DNA from: an uncultured Hyphomicrobiales bacterium
Lineage (GTDB): Bacteria > Pseudomonadota > Alphaproteobacteria > Rhizobiales > Xanthobacteraceae
Length of the DNA: 8,889 nucleotides
Assembly: GCA_903891395.1 (NCBI GenBank)
Contig: CAITEM010000592.1
Location: 1 to 8,889 of the forward strand
Direction: 5' to 3'
Shown here: positions 6,250-8,889 of the stretch, in pieces
How positions within the stretch are numbered: the first letter of the stretch is position 1
Layout: each line of letters starts with the position of its first letter
Notes under the pieces: model-generated
Told to the model about the DNA's origin: nothing
Seen by the model: only the letters and a program-made list of their open reading frames with translations
The model's database searches: none
Program-made: the position numbers and the translations under genes

Positions 6250-6269
6250 TATGTCATGTATCGGACATA
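6250..6269. promoter_or_regulatory. Inverted repeat TATGTC-N8-GACATA
   Basis: Six-base inverted arms (6250-6255 and 6264-6269) with an eight-base spacer lie 17 bases before the ATG chosen for the small downstream gene. The 20-base dyad is the size of a dimeric repressor site. It may belong to the same unit as the tandem repeat 25 bases upstream. Confidence 0.35.
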
Positions 6270-6286
6270 ACCCGCAGGCTTCTTGC

Positions 6287-6526
6287 ATGCTCGTTTATCA
6301 CTTCGTGCTTCGTAATGAGGTCAACGGCACCGAACACCTGGGTTACATGCCACTGGCGGACGACGCGGAGGCAATGGATTTCGGACAGGAGACGATCCGG
6401 CTGATCCTGCTCGATCACGGCCCGGAGCACCCCGGGTCGATCATGGAAATCACACAGGGGCATCGCGCCGTTTGCTGTCTGCCGTTCGAGTCCATGGCAC
6501 CCTGGAAGCAAGAAAAATACGGTTGA
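6287..6526 (+). CDS. Small DUF6894-like protein
   Basis: The gene encodes about 79 residues. The pattern is an N-terminal Y-x-F-x-L-R strand (MLVYHFVLRN), an LGYMPLADDAEAMDFG segment leading into a helix, and a C-terminal strand ending CCLPFES. This matches the layout of DUF6894-type proteins, small cytoplasmic proteins of unknown function that are numerous in Bradyrhizobium and Methylobacterium. The start is uncertain: the ATG at 6287 gives the usual family N-terminus with a weak GCAGG upstream, while an ATG at 6251 or TTG at 6230 would add 12 or 19 unrelated residues. The gene converges on the 63-residue gene to its right. Family assignment is from recalled pattern, not from a search. Confidence 0.6.
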   Translation: MLVYHFVLRNEVNGTEHLGYMPLADDAEAMDFGQETIRLILLDHGPEHPGSIMEITQGHRAVCCLPFESMAPWKQEKYG

Positions 6527-6582
6527 GTGCGGTGCGCGGGCGAGGACCGCAAGGCGAGGACAACAAGGCCGGGCCGCGGCTT

Positions 6583-6774
6583 CTAGTTCAATCTCACTTT
6601 AGCGTCGTGCAGTCCGATCAAGCCCCGGCTGCGCCAGGTCCTGGTCATGGCCGTATCGATCGTTTCCCCAACGCGGTGCTGAACCGCTGTGTCGTCGCGA
6701 TAATGCGGCAACGCCACATGCATTAACGGCAACAGCGCCCGCATGTCGCCGGCGATATCCTGCTGGATTGTCAT
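6583..6774 (-). CDS. Hypothetical protein, 63 residues
   Basis: I do not recognise this protein. It starts MTIQQDIAGDMRALLPLM and ends GLIGLHDAKVRLN, with no signal peptide, membrane helix or cysteine. It looks like a small soluble protein with a helical first half and a basic second half (TRTWRSR). Support for it being real is a good ribosome site, AGAGGG, seven bases before the ATG. It also shares the strand of the HWE kinase, 88 bases downstream of that gene's stop. Its small size next to an HWE kinase recalls the anti-sigma factor NepR, but I see no NepR-like sequence. The reading frame continues upstream inside the kinase region; that part is discarded as overlap. Confidence 0.55.
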   Translation of the reverse strand: MTIQQDIAGDMRALLPLMHVALPHYRDDTAVQHRVGETIDTAMTRTWRSRGLIGLHDAKVRLN

Positions 6775-6862
6775 GGTGTGCCCTCTGCACAGACAACAAA
6801 CCGCCGAGGCTATTCGTTCAAATTTTCGCGTTTTGCCATACGGAGACACCGTTCCGGCGTGG

Positions 6863-8047
6863 CTATCGCTGCAACTTTCCCAAAGCGACACACATAATGA
6901 CGTGCAAGCCCGACGGCTTCCAATCGCAATGGATCGTGCCGCCAAACTGAGAGAGGGTCGTTCGTTCCACCAGCGCGCTGCCGAAGCCTTTTTTCGACGG
7001 GGGAGCGGCAATTGCAGGTCCGCCCGCTTCTTCCCATCGAATGGTCAGGTGTTCGCCTTCCGCCTGCCAGGTCACTTTGACCGTGCCGTGCCGGCTCAAG
7101 GCGCCGTATTTCGCCGAGTTGGTTGCGAGCTCATGGAAGATCAGCGCCAGGCCATTCGTCGCGTGTTCGGCAACGGGGACCAGAGGGCCCTGGATATCGA
7201 GATTGGTTTCCAACGCGTGCGGCGACAGGATCGCAAGGACAAGCGCCGAAAGGTCCGTGGTGCCGGCCTGTACATCCGCAAAACTCCGCCGCACCAGCGA
7301 ATGGGCGATCGCCAGCGCATGCATGCGGGCCGACAGATCTTCCGCCATCTTTTGCGGACTGTCCGCGTTCTTTGCGCTGACCCGGATCATGCCGTCGGCC
7401 ACCGCGAAAACGTTTTTGACCCGATGGCTCATTTCTTTGGTCAAGGTCTGCTGATCGTCCAGCGCACGCTTGAGCTTTTCCTCGGTCCCGATCATCTTCA
7501 AGGCCAGACCGGCAAAGCTTGCGAATTCGGAGATGACGCGAGCATGACCGGAGTCGAAGTGCTGGCCTTCGCGCGAAACGATCCAAAGCGTTCCCAGCGG
7601 TTCTTGTGAGCCGATGTAGAGAGGCACCAGAAGAACCTCGGGGACGACGATGCGCGCGTCCGCAATCCAGTCGTAGACGGCCTCGGGGTTCTTCATCAAA
7701 ACCGGAAGATGTCTGTCCAGGCAGACGCCGCACGGGCTGAAACGCCTTGGGGTGGTCGCGCCGCTGAACGTGGACAGTACGCCCGACAGATGATGCCACC
7801 GGAAAACGTCGCCTTCGGCTTCAAACAGGCTGATGCCGGCCGAGTCCGCGCCGCAGCTCAGTTTTGCCAATTCGACCAAGCGGGGCAGCACTTGTTCGGG
7901 ATGTTCGGCCATCTGGAGGGCCAAGTCCTGCAGCGCAAGTTTCTCGCGCAAATAGTCCGGCGACGACTCCGGCCGTTTACCCAATTCATCGGAAATATCG
8001 ACGACAGGGTCGAGCTTGGCGAACGCCGTTTGCATTTCGACACCCAT
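6863..8047 (-). CDS. GAF-domain HWE-family sensor histidine kinase
   Basis: A soluble kinase of about 394 residues with no membrane segments. A GAF-like sensor domain spans about 45-185 (SCGADSAGISLFEAEGD, then SPCGVCLDRHLPVL, which is typical of this subgroup). A helix (about 186-203) leads to the phospho-acceptor segment EMSHRVKNVFAVADGMI with H208. The catalytic domain carries the HWE hallmarks: H305 in FHELATNSAKYGAL and W338-E339 in IRWEE, with a GFGSALVE loop near 354. HWE kinases of alphaproteobacteria often signal to PhyR or single-domain regulators in light or general stress responses. No partner lies adjacent here, so it is an orphan. The start is uncertain: ATG at 8047 is used, ATG at 8035 has a comparable ribosome site, and a TTG at 8113 would extend it by 22 residues. 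It lies 90 bases after the zinc-ribbon gene and is probably co-transcribed with it. Confidence 0.9.
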   Translation of the reverse strand: MGVEMQTAFAKLDPVVDISDELGKRPESSPDYLREKLALQDLALQMAEHPEQVLPRLVELAKLSCGADSAGISLFEAEGDVFRWHHLSGVLSTFSGATTPRRFSPCGVCLDRHLPVLMKNPEAVYDWIADARIVVPEVLLVPLYIGSQEPLGTLWIVSREGQHFDSGHARVISEFASFAGLALKMIGTEEKLKRALDDQQTLTKEMSHRVKNVFAVADGMIRVSAKNADSPQKMAEDLSARMHALAIAHSLVRRSFADVQAGTTDLSALVLAILSPHALETNLDIQGPLVPVAEHATNGLALIFHELATNSAKYGALSRHGTVKVTWQAEGEHLTIRWEEAGGPAIAAPPSKKGFGSALVERTTLSQFGGTIHCDWKPSGLHVIMCVALGKLQR

Positions 8048-8137
8048 CCATGCCGTGTATCGCAGCCAGCGCCCTATTGATACGCCTTTTTGGCAGATCC
8101 GGGGGACGCTCAAGAGCCAGCGAAGCGCGGCCTTGGT

Positions 8138-8320
8138 TTAGGCCTGGACGCCGTCGCCGGGGCGCACCGCGATCGTCTCCAGATGCGAGCACGACAGACA
8201 GGAAAACATGCGCTGCTGCCGGCCGTCATCGCCCGGCTTGGCCGCGACCAATCGCATGCCCGGCGCGCCGCAGTTCGGACAATCCGGCCGCGCGTTTGTG
8301 GATAAACTGGCGTCAGACAC
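8138..8320 (-). CDS. Small zinc-ribbon protein
   Basis: The 60-residue protein has two CxxC knuckles, C14-P-N-C17 and C41-L-S-C44, spaced as in a zinc ribbon. The opening MSDASLSTNARPDCPNCGAP resembles small proteins of unknown function that are common in Bradyrhizobium (recalled, not searched). The start is a GTG at 8318-8320, selected because a perfect GGGAGG lies five bases upstream and no ATG fits. It is the first gene of a probable leftward unit with the HWE kinase. Zinc binding is inferred from the cysteines; nucleic-acid or protein binding would be typical for the fold, but the role is unknown. Confidence 0.75.
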   Translation of the reverse strand: MSDASLSTNARPDCPNCGAPGMRLVAAKPGDDGRQQRMFSCLSCSHLETIAVRPGDGVQA

Positions 8321-8460
8321 GTGCGCCTCCCTGCGATCCGGCGGGAGTGTCCGAAACTCTCAGTCACCGGTCGCCAAAGATTATGCGGTGATTCCTCAAC
8401 TATGACGCGGTGCCGACATACTGGCTACAAACATTCCGCCAATTGAATATGCGGCCTATG

Positions 8461-8472
8461 CACTTATAAGTG
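8461..8472. repeat. Perfect 12-bp palindrome
   Basis: CACTTATAAGTG is perfectly self-complementary and lies in the zinc-ribbon/uvrA intergenic region, about 190 bases upstream of uvrA and 140 bases upstream of the zinc-ribbon start. A symmetric AT-centred site of this size suits a dimeric regulator, but no family was recognised. Confidence 0.4.
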
Positions 8473-8488
8473 TTGGAACTTTAAGCGT

Positions 8489-8506
8489 GCGGTGGCGGGC
8501 CACCGC
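8489..8506. other. GC-rich hairpin upstream of uvrA
   Basis: GCGGTGG (8489-8495) pairs with CCACCGC (8500-8506) around a four-base CGGG loop. There is no T-tract on either strand. It could be a leader structure or a protein site; its function is unknown. Confidence 0.35.
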
Positions 8507-8580
8507 GTCACGGGCGCGGCCTCCCGGTTATCCCCATCACCCACATTTCGATACCGCCGCGGGACTAGCGAAACCGCCCT

Positions 8581-8595
8581 GTTCTTCCTACGTTC
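8581..8595. promoter_or_regulatory. LexA (SOS) box upstream of uvrA
   Basis: GTTC-TTCCTAC-GTTC is a perfect match to the alphaproteobacterial LexA operator GTTC-N7-GTTC, 64 bases before the uvrA start codon. uvrA is a standard SOS-regulon member, so LexA repression released after DNA damage is the expected control. Both this box and the ssb box are followed by CTG. Confidence 0.85.
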
Positions 8596-8659
8596 CTGAT
8601 TGTCTTTCCGGCGGCTTGGCCGGCGTCTCTCCGTGCCCGAAGTTCCGCGAAAGCATTCA

Positions 8660-8889
<230 letters not shown>

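Larger units (their letters stand above)
8321..8659. other. Divergent intergenic region between the zinc-ribbon gene and uvrA
   Basis: These 339 bases hold no convincing gene. In order they contain the zinc-ribbon ribosome site (GGGAGG, near 8326-8331), an AT-richer stretch (about 8380-8490) with a perfect 12-bp palindrome, a GC hairpin at 8489-8506, and the uvrA SOS box at 8581-8595. I could not fix -35/-10 elements for either gene with confidence. Confidence 0.6.

Noticed and set aside
6583..6774. 63-residue protein as a NepR anti-sigma factor next to an HWE kinase
   Set aside because: The size fits, but no NepR-like sequence is seen, and no PhyR or EcfG gene or clear EcfG-type promoter was found nearby.
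6743..7609. 288-codon rightward frame antisense to the HWE kinase
   Set aside because: The opposite strand encodes all the HWE signature motifs; this frame is basic, with no domain and no ribosome site.

Overview
The window looks like a chromosomal segment from a high-GC alphaproteobacterium of the Hyphomicrobiales, near the Bradyrhizobium/Rhodopseudomonas/Pseudolabrys group. The evidence is an SSB ending in an acidic DDMDDEIPF tip, an Omp25/Omp31-type outer-membrane barrel, an HWE-type histidine kinase, a FixL-like PAS domain and, most tellingly, two copies of the alphaproteobacterial LexA (SOS) box GTTC-N7-GTTC. The family-level placement is an inference.

Layout. (1) 2-493, minus: ssb, complete, with a predicted promoter and a perfect SOS box at 713-727. 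(2) 873-1547, plus: an Omp31-like outer-membrane protein with a strong intrinsic terminator at 1588-1619. (3) 1807-4324, plus: a two-component pair made of a CheY/Rcp1-like single-domain response regulator and a membrane-anchored PAS-PAS histidine kinase. An almost perfect 12-bp hairpin lies between the two genes, and a 22-bp-period direct repeat lies upstream of the regulator. The first PAS domain aligns without gaps to the haem pocket of FixL and keeps the haem-ligand histidine. (4) 4415-5518, plus: an exported MetX-like alpha/beta hydrolase. (5) 5568-6035, minus: a DUF606/YdcZ-type DMT-family membrane protein. (6) 6193-6269: a short tandem repeat and a palindrome, possibly a mobile-element scar, followed by a small DUF6894-like gene (6287-6526, plus). 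(7) 6583-8320, minus: a likely transcription unit of a small zinc-ribbon protein, a GAF-HWE histidine kinase and an unrecognised 63-residue protein. (8) 8660-8889, plus: the 5' end of uvrA, preceded by a second perfect SOS box at 8581-8595.

How it fits together. The two ends of the window, ssb (leftward) and uvrA (rightward), are DNA-repair genes that are immediate divergent neighbours in many proteobacteria. Here about 8.2 kb of envelope, signalling and small accessory genes lies between them, and each repair gene keeps its own LexA box. The cargo holds two unrelated sensor kinases (HisKA type and HWE type) but no DNA-binding output regulator, so the outputs presumably act elsewhere. I see no phage, CRISPR, toxin-antitoxin or biosynthetic cluster, and no RNA gene. 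The most unusual content is the haem-PAS candidate kinase and the split SOS locus.
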